Below, one piece after another: positions 1 through 8,871 of a DNA stretch of 64,000 bases; the first letter of the stretch is position 1, and each line of letters starts with the position of its first letter. The stretch is from Roseovarius sp. W115 (GTDB lineage Bacteria; Pseudomonadota; Alphaproteobacteria; Rhodobacterales; Rhodobacteraceae), in assembly GCF_032842945.2 (NCBI RefSeq), contig NZ_CP146606.1, positions 496,001-560,000 on the forward strand. The letters run 5' to 3'. Below the pieces are notes generated by a model. The model made no database searches, was not told where the DNA came from, and was given only the letters and a program-made list of their open reading frames with translations. The position numbers were made by a program, and so were the translations under genes.

Positions 1-67
1 AGCCGCCTCTCTCGCCCATTACGGTTTCGAAAGTCGCCCAAATTGCCGGTCGGATATCAACTGTCAT
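1..67 (-). CDS. Start of a GNAT-like acetyltransferase gene (cut by window edge)
   Basis: Only the first 22 codons are in the window; the gene runs off the left edge. They read MTVDIRPAIWATFETVMGER and continue with two glycines. An acidic or polar start, then IRPA, then a short helix ending in a G-x-RGG turn, is typical of the N-terminus of some small GNAT N-acetyltransferases, but no acetyl-CoA site is visible. The ATG overlaps the end of the upstream PNPOx-like gene by 11 bp, so the two are probably cotranscribed. The family call is inference from a short fragment. Confidence 0.4.
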   Translation of the reverse strand, partial: MTVDIRPAIWATFETVMGERGG

Positions 68-608
68 CAAGGATTCCTGTTGGCTTTCCGTCGATCGTTT
101 GCGTGTTCTTGCGTCGCCAATAGTCCCGCACGCCGTTCTCTCCCATCTTCTCATAGAACGGGACGAGCTCCTTATCTGCGCGGCTCTCCTGAAAATTCAT
201 GATCGGAACCCCAGTCCCGCAAGATGTCTGGACCAGTTCTATAGCAAGATCAAAGACCTGACGACTGCCTGCGATTTCAGGAAAGCCAGATATGACCTCC
301 TTCCATTCGCCGTCTTTCGGATGCACGACCTTCGCTGTTCCATAGACGCGCAGTATCATCGCAGGCCCTTCGAAGGCGCAGAACATCAGCGTCATGCGGC
401 CCGTCGCCTGGACATGCGCGGCTGTTTCGTTCCCGCTTCCGCTCAGGTTCAACCATTTTATTCTGCTATCACTCAGCACACGAAGTGTATCCATTCCTTT
501 CGGGGAGACATTAACGCGGCCCGAGATGTCTGCTGTCGCAACGAAGAACATCGGTTGCTCTTCGATGAATCTCCGCAAAGTCGCGTTGAGACCTTGTGCC
601 GTACCCAT
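57..608 (-). CDS. Pyridoxamine 5'-phosphate oxidase family protein (FMN-binding split barrel)
   Basis: 183 aa. The N-terminal part (FFVATADISGRVNVSPKGMD, about residues 21-40) is the usual opening of PNPOx-like split-barrel flavoproteins, followed by a strand with a conserved G-x-GNETAAH segment that in this family lies near FMN. The C-terminus is of the DUF/PNPOx-like type ending in YWRRKNTQTIDGKPTG. Such proteins bind FMN or F420-like cofactors and act as small-molecule reductases or oxidases; the substrate cannot be told. A GGAAAG ribosome site precedes the ATG. The gene is divergent from a YafY/WYL regulator, and an 18-bp palindrome in the gap suggests repression by it. Confidence 0.8.
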   Translation of the reverse strand: MGTAQGLNATLRRFIEEQPMFFVATADISGRVNVSPKGMDTLRVLSDSRIKWLNLSGSGNETAAHVQATGRMTLMFCAFEGPAMILRVYGTAKVVHPKDGEWKEVISGFPEIAGSRQVFDLAIELVQTSCGTGVPIMNFQESRADKELVPFYEKMGENGVRDYWRRKNTQTIDGKPTGILDDS

Positions 609-665
609 TTAACTTTCCGCCGGATTATCCATGCCACCTTTCGCGCCTTTGATATCTCATCAATA

Positions 666-683
666 CTGACAACAGGCTGTCAG
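666..683. promoter_or_regulatory. Palindromic operator between PNPOx-like gene and WYL regulator
   Basis: CTGACA-ACAGGC-TGTCAG is a perfect inverted repeat with 6-bp arms. It lies 36 bp upstream of the WYL regulator ATG and 57 bp upstream of the divergent PNPOx-like gene. Its position suits an autoregulatory operator of the YafY/WYL regulator; that this protein binds it is inferred. Confidence 0.55.
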
Positions 684-719
684 CATTGTTCTGCTACGGT
701 ACGAAAAAGGCTGGGTGCT

Positions 720-1379
720 ATGCAAAGAACAGACAGGCTATTCGAATTGATACAGCTGCTTCGACAGCAGGACCAACCGGTGCCATCCACATATTTGGCG
801 CAGCAATTGGAGGTCTCTCAGAGAACGGTCTATCGTGACATCGTGACCCTCCAGTCCATGCGCGTGCCCATCGAAGGGGAGGTCGGTGTCGGCTACATCA
901 TGGCAGAAGGCTACGATCTCCCGCCGCTGAACTTTGGTCGTGAAGAGGTGGAGGCGATTGTCGTCGGGCTCAGTATGCTGTCACGAACGGGTGATAAGGT
1001 ACTGGAAAACGCAGCCAAGCGTGTGCTGTCAAAGATTGATTCCTCCAAGTTGCACCAGGATAGCCTAGGGGTGTCTGACTGGGGCATTGAGGAAGTTGAT
1101 CCACAAACACTATCAGTGCTGCGTGAGGCGATCGCCGAGGAACAGAAGGTGGACCTCTCGTATCTCGATCTCTCTGAAACTACGACACACCGCACTGTCC
1201 TGCCGCTGTCCATCACCTATTACGTCAGGGTCGCAGTGCTGGCGGCATGGTGCGAGTTACGGTCGGACTTCCGCCACTTCCGGATTGATCGGATCACGAA
1301 TTGCTCTCGGACCGCTGAACGGTTCGTCGGTCGCGGATCGGTACTACGGAACCAACTCCGTGAGGAAACTGAGAGCTAG
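720..1379 (+). CDS. YafY-type HTH regulator with WYL domain
   Basis: 219 aa from the ATG at 720. An in-frame open stretch reaches back to 99, but it lies antisense to the PNPOx-like gene and has no family likeness, so 720 is preferred. Residues 1-60 form an HTH_11/DeoR-like winged helix (LEVSQRTVYRDIVTLQSMRV). About residues 130-215 form a WYL-type ligand-sensing domain, where AWCELRSDFRHFRIDRI is the characteristic C-terminal motif. Members usually repress a divergent neighbour and respond to small molecules. The divergent PNPOx-like gene and the shared palindrome fit that role. The WYL triad itself is degenerate here (LSYLDL, then ITYYVRV). Confidence 0.85.
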   Translation: MQRTDRLFELIQLLRQQDQPVPSTYLAQQLEVSQRTVYRDIVTLQSMRVPIEGEVGVGYIMAEGYDLPPLNFGREEVEAIVVGLSMLSRTGDKVLENAAKRVLSKIDSSKLHQDSLGVSDWGIEEVDPQTLSVLREAIAEEQKVDLSYLDLSETTTHRTVLPLSITYYVRVAVLAAWCELRSDFRHFRIDRITNCSRTAERFVGRGSVLRNQLREETES

Positions 1380-1559
1380 CTCACCATTTGATAAGCGGAC
1401 TTTCGCCGCGCGCTGACGAATGAGCGAGTCGGGCTCATTGCGGACCTTTTCTGCACCGCAGGATACGAAAAAGCAAAGCGTCCACGACCTGTCCCCAAAG
1501 CCTCCCCCAACTCAAAGGGCGAGCCTAAGCCCGCCCCCATGTCTGGCCGCTACTGAAAC

Positions 1560-2060
1560 CTAGGCCCGTCCGTAGGCCTCGCCGATGGCGATTTGAATGG
1601 CGTCTTCGGGTGAGCGTCCGCCCCAGACCGCCAGTTGGAAGGCTGGGTAGTAGCGCTCGGCGCTTAGCACCGCGGCTCCGATCAGGGTGTCGATCTGTTC
1701 TGGCGCAACACCTTGACCGCCCGCCATGATCAGCCCGTAGCGGTAGACCATCAGTTTCTGTTCGGCCCAATAGCTGAACGCCCCGGCCCAGCATTGGTCG
1801 TTTACACAATTCAGAAGTTCGTAGAGCACCGGCAGCTTGTCCTCGGGTGGCTCCATTTCAAAGGTGCACACCATGCGCAGCGTCTCGTCATAGCTCGACC
1901 AGGCCAGTGTCACGGAATAGGTGCGCCATTGGCCTTCGACGGCCATGGCGATCTGATCATCGGCAATGCGGTCGAAATCCCAGTCATGGTGCTCGGCCAG
2001 ATGCTCGACGATGTCGATGGGGTGAAGGTCTTCGTGAAGGAACTGCTCTGATAATGCCAT
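1560..2060 (-). CDS. YbjN domain-containing protein
   Basis: 166 aa, cytoplasmic, no signal peptide or membrane segment. The sequence fits the YbjN/type III chaperone-like fold family: an N-terminal helix, a strand with RTYSVTLAWSSYDETLRMVCTF, a middle helix (LYELLNCVNDQCWAGAF) and a C-terminal helix with AIGEAYGRA. YbjN proteins in enterobacteria affect motility and stress responses; in Rhodobacterales they are small conserved proteins of unknown exact role. It stands alone here, with 180 bp before it and 218 bp after it free of other genes. Confidence 0.85.
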   Translation of the reverse strand: MALSEQFLHEDLHPIDIVEHLAEHHDWDFDRIADDQIAMAVEGQWRTYSVTLAWSSYDETLRMVCTFEMEPPEDKLPVLYELLNCVNDQCWAGAFSYWAEQKLMVYRYGLIMAGGQGVAPEQIDTLIGAAVLSAERYYPAFQLAVWGGRSPEDAIQIAIGEAYGRA

Positions 2061-2278
2061 GGCGCCACCTCTTTTTGTTGTAGCGACGGGCTGGCAGAGC
2101 CGCTATCGCTCGGTGTCTGCTCTAGGTTCAGGGGCGATCTCCCGCTGTCCTACCAAATATGGTGGGGCCTATCAGTCAGCCTGTAAAGCTATTTCTTGGG
2201 GATAACCGCAATAAGTTGTGGATGACATGAAAGATTCATCAAAATGCGGGGGATAACTGCGTTTCGGCCTTGCTGGCC

Positions 2279-4162
2279 CTAGAACACCACGTTCATCACC
2301 GCCAGAGAGACGATCAAGAACAGGATGGTCATGATCCCGCCCCCCTTGATGAAATCGGTGACCTTGTAGCCAGCAGGCCCCATGATCAGGGCGTTGACCT
2401 GATGGGTCGGGATCAGGAAGGAGTTCGACGTCGAGATCGCCACGGTCAAGGCAAAGAGCGCCGGATCGCCTCCGGCGGCCGCTGCGATGGATACGGCCAG
2501 CGGCACGAGAAGCACTGTCGCACCGACATTTGACATCACCAGTGTGAAGATCGTGGCCAGTATGGCCAGACCGACCTGCAACGACCATACAGGCCAGCCA
2601 TTGAGCAAGGTGAGGATCTGGTGCGCGATCCACTCCGCCGTGCCCGTGGATTGTACAGCCTGACCCAGGGGTATGAGGCCGGCCAACAGAAAGATCGTAC
2701 TCCAACTGACCGCGCGATAGGCTTCATCGATATCAATCACGCGGGTCACAATCATGCCCGCCGCCCCGGTCAAAAGGCACAGCGATAAGAGCACGTCGGT
2801 AAACAGGATCATGCTCAGCGACAAAAGGAAAAAGAACACCGCCCAGCCGACCTTGGACGGGCGCAGCTCCTCATGCGGGAATTCGGTCGTAACCACAACG
2901 AAGTCGGGGTTTCGCGTCAGCCGCATCAACGCGTCCCACGTGGAGTGGATCACCAGCGTATCTCCAGCGTGAAACGGCACTTCGCCAACAAGCGTCGGTG
3001 CGTGGGTCTCGGTTTCCACATAGCTCATGGTTTCTTCATCGCGGTGGATGGCCAAAAGGCTTGCCCCGTAGGTTTTACGAAACACCAGGTCATGTGCGCA
3101 TTTGCCGATCACCTCCGAGCCTGGGGGGATCACCATCTCGGCCACGCCCGATTTTGTCGGCGCGTAGTCTTCGGCAAAGACGTCCAATTCACTATGCAGT
3201 GTAAACCCCTGATCAAGAACCATTTCGCGAATGACCCGAGACCGCCCCAGCACCGCCAGACGACAGGGGGTCTCAATCGGCGTCTGGATCACCGGCGCGA
3301 ACCAGCGTTTGCCGCGATAAGCGCTGCCAATGATATAGACATGATACTTTTGCATCATCTCATCGAACGTCATGCCTTCGCAGGGATGGCCTGAGGGAAT
3401 GGAAATCTCGAAGATGTCCGCCTTCAACCCGTAGATATTCTTAAGGTATTCTTTTAATGACTGTGCGCTTGTCGCATCGTCAGCGCTTTTGCCAGTTGGC
3501 AAAACCCAGCGCCCAAAAATTGTGAAATAGAGAATGCCTGTCACAATGAGGCTGAGCCCGATGGGCGTAACTGAAAACAAGCCAAAAGGCTCCATCTTTT
3601 CGCCTTCGGGCAGCATGTCATTGGCGTTGATCAACAAGTCATTGAGCAGGATAAGCGGCGAAGACCCCACCATCGTCATCGTGCCGCCCAATATGGCGCA
3701 GAACCCCATAGGCATCAAAAGGCGCGACAAGGGCAACTCCGTGCGCACAGCGATCCGGCTGACCACAGGCAGGAAGAGCGCCGCAGCCCCTACGTTTTGC
3801 ATGAACGAGGATATGACGCCCACCGTGCCAGAGACGATGGGGATGATCCGCGCCTCTGTCTTGCCGCCGTATCTGAGAATAACGGCGGCGACTTTGCTCA
3901 TGATGCCGGTCTTGTCCAAACCGGCCCCAACGATCATCACGGCGATGATCGAAATGACCGCGTTAGAGGCAAATCCGTCAAAGAGCTGCGAGACATCGGC
4001 CAGATTGGTCAGTGAGGGGTGTTGGCTCAGCAGGCCAAGGATGACCATCACCAGAATAGCCGCCAGGTCGATGCGCACAATCTCGGACACAAAGAGGAAA
4101 ATCGTGAATGCGAGCAGTGCAAGCACTACTGACATTTCAAAGGTCAACTCGATACCGGTCAT
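2279..4162 (-). CDS. SLC13-family permease with two TrkA-C/RCK-C domains
   Basis: 627 aa. Transmembrane helices at both ends (about residues 5-230 and 435-625) flank a cytosolic insert of about 200 residues. The insert carries two TrkA-C (RCK_C) modules, visible around DIFEISIPSGHPCEGMTFDE and again around GVAEMVIPPGSEVIGKCAHD. The repeated membrane motifs NVGAAALFLPVV and SNVGATVLLVPLAV, one per half, match the DASS/SLC13 (CitT, SdcS, YfbS) fold. Substrates in the family are dicarboxylates, citrate or sulfate; the TrkA-C versions are often linked to sulfate or sulfur compounds. The substrate here is not determinable. It is a single-gene unit, on the same strand as ubiK. Confidence 0.85.
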   Translation of the reverse strand: MTGIELTFEMSVVLALLAFTIFLFVSEIVRIDLAAILVMVILGLLSQHPSLTNLADVSQLFDGFASNAVISIIAVMIVGAGLDKTGIMSKVAAVILRYGGKTEARIIPIVSGTVGVISSFMQNVGAAALFLPVVSRIAVRTELPLSRLLMPMGFCAILGGTMTMVGSSPLILLNDLLINANDMLPEGEKMEPFGLFSVTPIGLSLIVTGILYFTIFGRWVLPTGKSADDATSAQSLKEYLKNIYGLKADIFEISIPSGHPCEGMTFDEMMQKYHVYIIGSAYRGKRWFAPVIQTPIETPCRLAVLGRSRVIREMVLDQGFTLHSELDVFAEDYAPTKSGVAEMVIPPGSEVIGKCAHDLVFRKTYGASLLAIHRDEETMSYVETETHAPTLVGEVPFHAGDTLVIHSTWDALMRLTRNPDFVVVTTEFPHEELRPSKVGWAVFFFLLSLSMILFTDVLLSLCLLTGAAGMIVTRVIDIDEAYRAVSWSTIFLLAGLIPLGQAVQSTGTAEWIAHQILTLLNGWPVWSLQVGLAILATIFTLVMSNVGATVLLVPLAVSIAAAAGGDPALFALTVAISTSNSFLIPTHQVNALIMGPAGYKVTDFIKGGGIMTILFLIVSLAVMNVVF

Positions 4163-4280
4163 TCTCCCTCCCCTAGGTCATCTAACCGGCTTTTGGGCCG
4201 TGAGACAACCTGAGGAAGGTCAGTTCCTGATCAGAGTGTGGCGAGATAGCAAGGACAACGTTCACGCGAACAAGCGTGCG

Positions 4281-4523
4281 TTACTTGTCTTTTTCAAGCG
4301 CTTCTATCCGCGCCTTAAGCGCTTCGTTTTCTTCGCGTGCTTTCTGGGCCATGGCACGCACAGCATCAAATTCTTCGCGGGTGACCAAATCGCGATCCGC
4401 AAGCCAACGATCGATCCACGACTTCATCGCGGTGTCCGCTTCCTGCTTGGCACCCTGGGCCACGCCCATTGCGTTTGTCATCAATTGCGATAAATCGTCA
4501 AAAACTTTGTTGCGGGTCTGCAT
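4281..4523 (-). CDS. ubiK: Ubiquinone biosynthesis accessory factor UbiK (BMFP domain)
   Basis: 80 aa from the ATG at 4523. Upstream codons stay open to 4664 but overlap the divergent lgt start and show no likeness, so the shorter form is chosen. It has the BMFP layout: an N-terminal MQTRNKVFDDLSQLMTNAMG, then SWIDRWLADRDLVTREEFDAVRAMA and a C-terminal coiled coil (EENEALKARIEALEKDK). UbiK binds membranes and supports the Ubi hydroxylase complex in aerobic ubiquinone synthesis. It is divergent from lgt with a 98-bp shared promoter region. Confidence 0.85.
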   Translation of the reverse strand: MQTRNKVFDDLSQLMTNAMGVAQGAKQEADTAMKSWIDRWLADRDLVTREEFDAVRAMAQKAREENEALKARIEALEKDK

Positions 4524-4621
4524 TTGGATTGCTCCGGCCTTACATTTGATCCCTATATGGGCGTCAAAGCGGGGACGGGCAAGGTCTGGATCGTCGCAGT
4601 CGCAAGCAAACAGAGGCACAG

Positions 4622-5527
4622 ATGCGCGCAGCCATTCCCTTTCCAGAGATTTCGTCCGAGGCATTTTCCTTTACCGTGTTCGGCTATGAGCTGGCGCTGA
4701 GGTGGTACGCGCTGTCTTACATTGTCGGCATCATCATCGGCTGGTGGCTTGTGGCACAGACCGTGAAGCGCGCACATTTATGGGCCAATGACACAGCCCC
4801 GATGAGCGTCAAACAGGTCGAGGATCTGGCCACCTGGGTGATCCTGGGGGTGATCCTCGGCGGGCGGCTGGGCTTTGTGCTGTTTTATCAACCCGCCTAC
4901 TACCTCGCGAACCCGTCCGAAATTCTGATGGTCTGGCAAGGGGGGATGTCGTTTCACGGTGGACTTATCGGCGTGATCATTGCCTGCGTGGCGTTTTCCA
5001 AGCGCAATGGAATCCCGTGGCTATCGGTTGCTGACGTGCTGTGCATGGTCACACCCGTTGGGCTTTTGCTCGGCCGTTTGGCGAATTTCACCAATGCCGA
5101 GCTTTGGGGGCGACCCACCGAGGTGCCGTGGGGCGTCATATTTCCGGGTGCTGCGGCCCAGGACTGCGCAGGCGTGGTCGCGGGGCTTTGTGCGCGCCAC
5201 CCGTCCCAGCTTTATGAAGCGTTTCTCGAAGGGCTGCTGCTCTTTGCCGTGCTGGTCTATCTCGGTCATCGGCGCGGCGCGCTAAAGAAAGTGGGGGCCA
5301 TTACAGGGCTCTTCTTTATCGGCTACGGGCTTGGACGGTTCTTGGTGGAATTCGTCCGCCAGCCCGACGCGCAATTCATCAGCCCCGGCAATCCTTTAGG
5401 ACTGGCCTGGCACATAAATGGCTACGGGCTGACCATGGGACAGATCCTTTGCATCCCTATGATCATTTTTGGAGCTTACATGCTCGCGCGTGCTCAGCGC
5501 AGGGCCCGCACCGCCGTGGCGGAATGA
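4622..5527 (+). CDS. lgt: Prolipoprotein diacylglyceryl transferase
   Basis: 301 aa inner-membrane enzyme that transfers diacylglycerol from phosphatidylglycerol to the lipobox cysteine of prolipoproteins. Seven or so membrane segments are visible. The family motifs are present: MSFHGGLIG around residues 109-117 (His112), and the Lgt signature [14 protein letters not shown] around residues 151-163 with the invariant Arg, Asn and Glu residues. Length is normal. Its stop overlaps the next gene's start as ATGA, so lgt, the MidA-like methyltransferase and pgeF form one operon, an arrangement common in alphaproteobacteria. Confidence 0.97.
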   Translation: MRAAIPFPEISSEAFSFTVFGYELALRWYALSYIVGIIIGWWLVAQTVKRAHLWANDTAPMSVKQVEDLATWVILGVILGGRLGFVLFYQPAYYLANPSEILMVWQGGMSFHGGLIGVIIACVAFSKRNGIPWLSVADVLCMVTPVGLLLGRLANFTNAELWGRPTEVPWGVIFPGAAAQDCAGVVAGLCARHPSQLYEAFLEGLLLFAVLVYLGHRRGALKKVGAITGLFFIGYGLGRFLVEFVRQPDAQFISPGNPLGLAWHINGYGLTMGQILCIPMIIFGAYMLARAQRRARTAVAE

Positions 5528-6594
5528 CGGCACTGGGCGATATTCTAAAGGCGCAAATTGCAGCCACGGGCCCTGTGCGGCTTGATGCGTTTATGGCTGC
5601 CTGTCTGATGCATCCAGAGCACGGGTATTACACCACCCGCGATCCTTTTGGCGCGGCAGGAGATTTCACCACTGCGCCTGAGATCAGCCAGATGTTTGGC
5701 GAGTTGATCGGATTGTGTCTTGCCCAAACCTGGATGGATCAGGGCGCGCCAAACCCGTTTGCGTTGGCCGAGCTAGGGCCGGGGCGTGGCACGCTGATGG
5801 TCGATCTCTTGCGCGCCACCAAGGGCATTCCGGGGTTTCACAACGCGCTTTCTGGCATTCATCTTGTGGAGGCCTCTCCAGCCCTGCGCGCGCGACAGGC
5901 TGAAAGGTTGAGCCATGCGGACACTGAATGGCACGACACTGTAGAAACCTTGCCCAACATGCCGCTCTTTGCCGTCGCCAATGAATTCTTCGATGCCCTG
6001 CCCATCCGGCAATTTCAACGCAGCGGAGATGGCTGGAGCGAGCGCATGGTCGGCCTGACCGATGATCAATTCACCTTCGGTCTGGGCCCTGTTCATGCAG
6101 AGGATGTGCTGGCCCACAGGTTGGAGGATACCAAAGAGGGCGATCTGGTCGAGATTGCTCCGGCCGCGACCGGCATTATCACGGCTCTCAGTCAACGCAT
6201 TTCGGCACATGGCGGGGCTGCACTGATTATCGACTATGGCGACTGGCGCTCTTTGGGCGATACGCTTCAGGCGGTGCACGGGCATGATACGGCCACGATC
6301 TTTGACGCCCCAGGCGAGGCGGACCTGAGCGCGCATGTCGATTTCGAAGCTTTGGCGCATGCGGCCACCGACGGCTGTCGGTACTCTCGCGTCACACCGC
6401 AGGGTGTGTTTCTGGAACGGCTCGGCATCACCGCGCGGGCGCAGACACTGGCACAAAGCATGACAGGTGACTCGCTGGACGCGCACATCGCCGCACATCG
6501 GCGCTTGACCCACCCCGAGGAAATGGGGACGCTCTTTAAAGTGATGGCGCTTTATCCCAAAGCCGCCGCACCCCCACCGGGGCTGGATGCATGA
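5524..6594 (+). CDS. MidA/NDUFAF7-family SAM-dependent methyltransferase
   Basis: 356 aa from the ATG at 5524 that overlaps the lgt stop. The N-terminus ([25 protein letters not shown]) and the motif [18 protein letters not shown] are diagnostic of the COG1565/DUF185 family. The SAM-binding segment follows as [17 protein letters not shown], then FDALPIRQF and IIDYGDWR. The mitochondrial homologue NDUFAF7 methylates an arginine of the NDUFS2 subunit during complex I assembly; the bacterial role is presumed similar but not shown. It lies between lgt and pgeF with 4-bp overlaps on each side. Confidence 0.93.
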   Translation: MTALGDILKAQIAATGPVRLDAFMAACLMHPEHGYYTTRDPFGAAGDFTTAPEISQMFGELIGLCLAQTWMDQGAPNPFALAELGPGRGTLMVDLLRATKGIPGFHNALSGIHLVEASPALRARQAERLSHADTEWHDTVETLPNMPLFAVANEFFDALPIRQFQRSGDGWSERMVGLTDDQFTFGLGPVHAEDVLAHRLEDTKEGDLVEIAPAATGIITALSQRISAHGGAALIIDYGDWRSLGDTLQAVHGHDTATIFDAPGEADLSAHVDFEALAHAATDGCRYSRVTPQGVFLERLGITARAQTLAQSMTGDSLDAHIAAHRRLTHPEEMGTLFKVMALYPKAAAPPPGLDA

Positions 6595-7346
6595 CCCTTG
6601 AGATTTTGACCCATGACGCGTTGGCCCCGCTTCGGCACGGGTTCTTCACCCGCAAGGGCGGAGCATCGTCGGGTGTTTTCTCAGGCCTCAATTGCGGGCA
6701 AGGCTCATCTGACCAATCCGATGTGGTGGCGATCAACCGTGAGCGTGTGGCCGAAGCGATGGGGGTGGCAACCGACACGCTCCTGACCGTGCACCAGGTG
6801 CATTCTGCGGATGTCGAGGTGATCAACGGCCCACGCATGGACCGCCCCAAGGCTGACGCCATGGTCACGGCAACGCCCGGCTTGGCCCTTGGTATTCTGA
6901 CAGCGGATTGTCAGCCCGTTTTGTTTGCGGATCCCGAAGCAGGGGTTGTCGGCGCGGCACATGCGGGATGGCGTGGCGCGCTGGATGGCGTGTTGGAAGC
7001 CACGGTCTCAGCAATGGAAGGGCTTGGCGCTCAACGAGAGACGATCACCGCAGTGATCGGCCCCTCCATCAGCCAGCGCGCTTATGAAGTCGGACCGGAG
7101 TTTCTAGAGCGCTTCATGGATGATGACCCCGACAACAGCCGGTTCTTTGCCAATGGTGTTGACGGGAAGTACCAGTTTGATCTTCCAAGCTACGGTTTGC
7201 ACCGGCTCCGCGAAACAGAGATTGGTCAGGCTCACTGGACACGTCATTGCACCTATAGTGACGCGGACCGGTTTTTCTCATACCGCCGCGCGACGCATCA
7301 GGGCGATGTGGACTATGGCCGGCTGATCTCGGTCATTCGTCTTTGA
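6591..7346 (+). CDS. pgeF: Peptidoglycan editing factor PgeF (laccase-domain protein)
   Basis: 251 aa. The DUF152/YfiH signatures are all present: GFFTRKGGASSGVFSGLNCG near the N-terminus, HQVHSADV, ILTADCQPVLFAD, and GAAHAGWRGALDGVL. These place the His-Cys-His metal or active-site residues of the family. PgeF removes wrongly incorporated residues such as L-Ser from UDP-MurNAc precursors; family members also show polyphenol oxidase or purine nucleoside activities. The ATG overlaps the upstream methyltransferase stop by 4 bp, so it is the last gene of the lgt operon. About 300 bp without a recognised gene follow. Confidence 0.93.
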   Translation: MTLEILTHDALAPLRHGFFTRKGGASSGVFSGLNCGQGSSDQSDVVAINRERVAEAMGVATDTLLTVHQVHSADVEVINGPRMDRPKADAMVTATPGLALGILTADCQPVLFADPEAGVVGAAHAGWRGALDGVLEATVSAMEGLGAQRETITAVIGPSISQRAYEVGPEFLERFMDDDPDNSRFFANGVDGKYQFDLPSYGLHRLRETEIGQAHWTRHCTYSDADRFFSYRRATHQGDVDYGRLISVIRL

Positions 7347-7644
7347 GCGCCCGGCATTCCCCAGATTGCGGCAGCACCACGGCAAGGCAGACCATAAGTT
7401 TGCCGCAATTTTGGAAACAGTCCGTAGATTTTTCCGGAATTGACTACGGCACATACCAAAATTCCCCATAAAATCATAATTTTAAGAAAATTAGACACAA
7501 ATCGCCCCAATCCGCGCGTCGCGCACGCAAAGTTTTTTTCATCTTTTTTTTGCCCGACAAATCTTGGCCGCAAATCGCGGCAATACTGAACCCAACCAAA
7601 AAACAATGCCCAAAGCGACGACGCAAATTTTGAGAGGACAGGAC

Positions 7645-7776
7645 ATGAAAAAACGTTGGATGGCATCAATCTTGCACACAAGCCGCCAACCTGCGGTGGC
7701 ACTTCCCTTCCACCGCGCCACACGCAAGGCCGCACAGAACAAAACTCAAGCTGGTAGCACGAAAAAGTCGGCCTGA
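7645..7776 (+). CDS. Short basic conserved-looking peptide, 43 aa
   Basis: Reads MKKRWMASILHTSRQPAVAL followed by PFHRATRKAAQNKTQAGSTKKSA. A strong ribosome site (GAGAGGACAGG) sits just before the ATG, and a clean intrinsic terminator follows 50 bp after the stop, so this is a complete small transcription unit. The peptide is very basic, has an amphipathic N-terminal helix and no signal peptide. I recall similar 40-50 aa basic peptides of unknown function in Rhodobacterales genomes, which is weak support. The long reading frame on the opposite strand here (7313-7924) is not credible. Confidence 0.6.
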   Translation: MKKRWMASILHTSRQPAVALPFHRATRKAAQNKTQAGSTKKSA

Positions 7777-8087
7777 CCCTCCAAATTCTCCCCCAGCGCC
7801 AAGGCAGATCACACAGGCACACTCCAAAGACCGCTCCTTCGGGGGCGGTCTTTACGATTCGGAGTGCTTTGGCTCGAATTGTGGCGGCTTGGTTCGGAAT
7901 GGCCGGACAATGCGCGGCAATCAAAATGGATTGTCCCGCTCAGTTGGACAATTTGCGCTGAAATTTGGTGAAAAGGCGGCATATGGGCTTATTGTTGAGC
8001 ACGTAACGAAGTGAATGTTTAACCATCTAACTGTCGTTGTCGGTGGGGGCCGGCGCGGTTGTGATGCCAACAGTATGGTGACGCAAC
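7777..8087. other. Intergenic stretch with terminator and GGACAAT half-sites
   Basis: The first part holds the terminator of the 43-aa peptide gene. The remainder, upstream of the Hint gene, contains GGACAAT at 7905-7911, ATTGTCC at 7930-7936 and GGACAAT at 7946-7952. The last two form an inverted pair, TTGTCC-N9-GGACAA, suggesting binding by a dimeric regulator. No gene is visible. Confidence 0.4.
7826..7853 (+). terminator. Intrinsic terminator after the 43-aa peptide gene
   Basis: AAAGACCGC pairs with GCGGTCTTT, with an inner TCC/GGG stem closed by a TTCG tetraloop. The right arm ends in a short T run. It is 49 bp past the stop codon. Confidence 0.85.
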
Positions 8088-8864
8088 ATGACTACCCCCT
8101 CCATTGCCGCCTCGGTCCCGGCGGTAACCCAGATCAGAGATAAAAACAGTGGTTTCGGTCCGGCTTATGTCCCTCAGCCAGACCGAAACCACCGTCCCAT
8201 GCGGCGCTTTCAGATCAGCTATTTGCGCAGCGATGGAACCTCAGATTTTCGTGAGCAAATTGGCCCTGCTTTGCCCAAATTCGAAGCGGCATTTTCCGCC
8301 TTTACGCGCGGCACCCTGATCAACACGCCTCGTGGTCGTGTCGCAATCGAAGACCTCGAGCCCGGCATGGAAGTGACCACCAAAGACGGTGAACCGCTTC
8401 CGATCACGTGGATTGGCTCCATGACGATTATTCCGCACGCACCGGGCATCGACCCGCGCTCATGCCGCATGACACGCGTTATGCCCGAGGCGTTTGGTCT
8501 GGGCCGCCCCGAAGCCAATCTGATGGCTGGTCCCGGCGCGCGCATTATGTCCCGCCCCGAAGGCCTGCGTGACAGTATGTCGGGTGATCAGATGCTCACG
8601 CCGGCGCGCGATCTGGCCGATGGTCTCAATGTCATAGAGATCGCGCCACAGCACCCAGTGTCCGTCTATCACCTCTGCTTGCCGCGCCATTCGGTCATCA
8701 CGGCGGCCGGGCTGGAAATGGAAACCTTCCATCCGGGAAATGGATTTGATCGTAACATGGGTCAGAATGCGCTGTCGCTCTTTATGTCGATGTTCCCGCA
8801 TCTATCGCGTCCCACCGAATTCGGCAGCACGCGGTACATGCGCCTGCCAACCGACCTGTTCTGA
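8088..8864 (+). CDS. Hint-domain protein lacking the usual nucleophilic cysteine
   Basis: 258 aa, no signal peptide. Residues from about 66 onward match the Hint_2 (Hedgehog/intein) family common in Rhodobacterales: FTRGTLINTPRGRVAIEDLEPG, ITWIGS, and the later AQHPVSVYHLCLP. In this family the block normally begins C-F-T-x-G-T, where the Cys is the splicing or cleavage nucleophile. Here that position is Ala (SAFTRGTL), so self-cleavage is unlikely unless another residue serves. Another Hint protein in this window (55754-56881) keeps the Cys. The roughly 65-residue N-terminal part is low in complexity and polar. The gene stands alone between two terminators. Confidence 0.8.
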   Translation: MTTPSIAASVPAVTQIRDKNSGFGPAYVPQPDRNHRPMRRFQISYLRSDGTSDFREQIGPALPKFEAAFSAFTRGTLINTPRGRVAIEDLEPGMEVTTKDGEPLPITWIGSMTIIPHAPGIDPRSCRMTRVMPEAFGLGRPEANLMAGPGARIMSRPEGLRDSMSGDQMLTPARDLADGLNVIEIAPQHPVSVYHLCLPRHSVITAAGLEMETFHPGNGFDRNMGQNALSLFMSMFPHLSRPTEFGSTRYMRLPTDLF

Positions 8865-8871
8865 CGATAGC

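Noticed and set aside
99..719. Long N-terminal extension of the WYL regulator frame
   Set aside because: It lies antisense to the PNPOx-like gene, has no family likeness, and the ATG at 720 gives a normal-length regulator.
3534..4493. 319-codon frame opposite the SLC13 permease and ubiK
   Set aside because: It is antisense to two well-supported genes and has no domain features.
7313..7924. 203-codon frame on the minus strand
   Set aside because: It overlaps the end of pgeF, the 43-aa peptide gene and a terminator, and the protein looks random.
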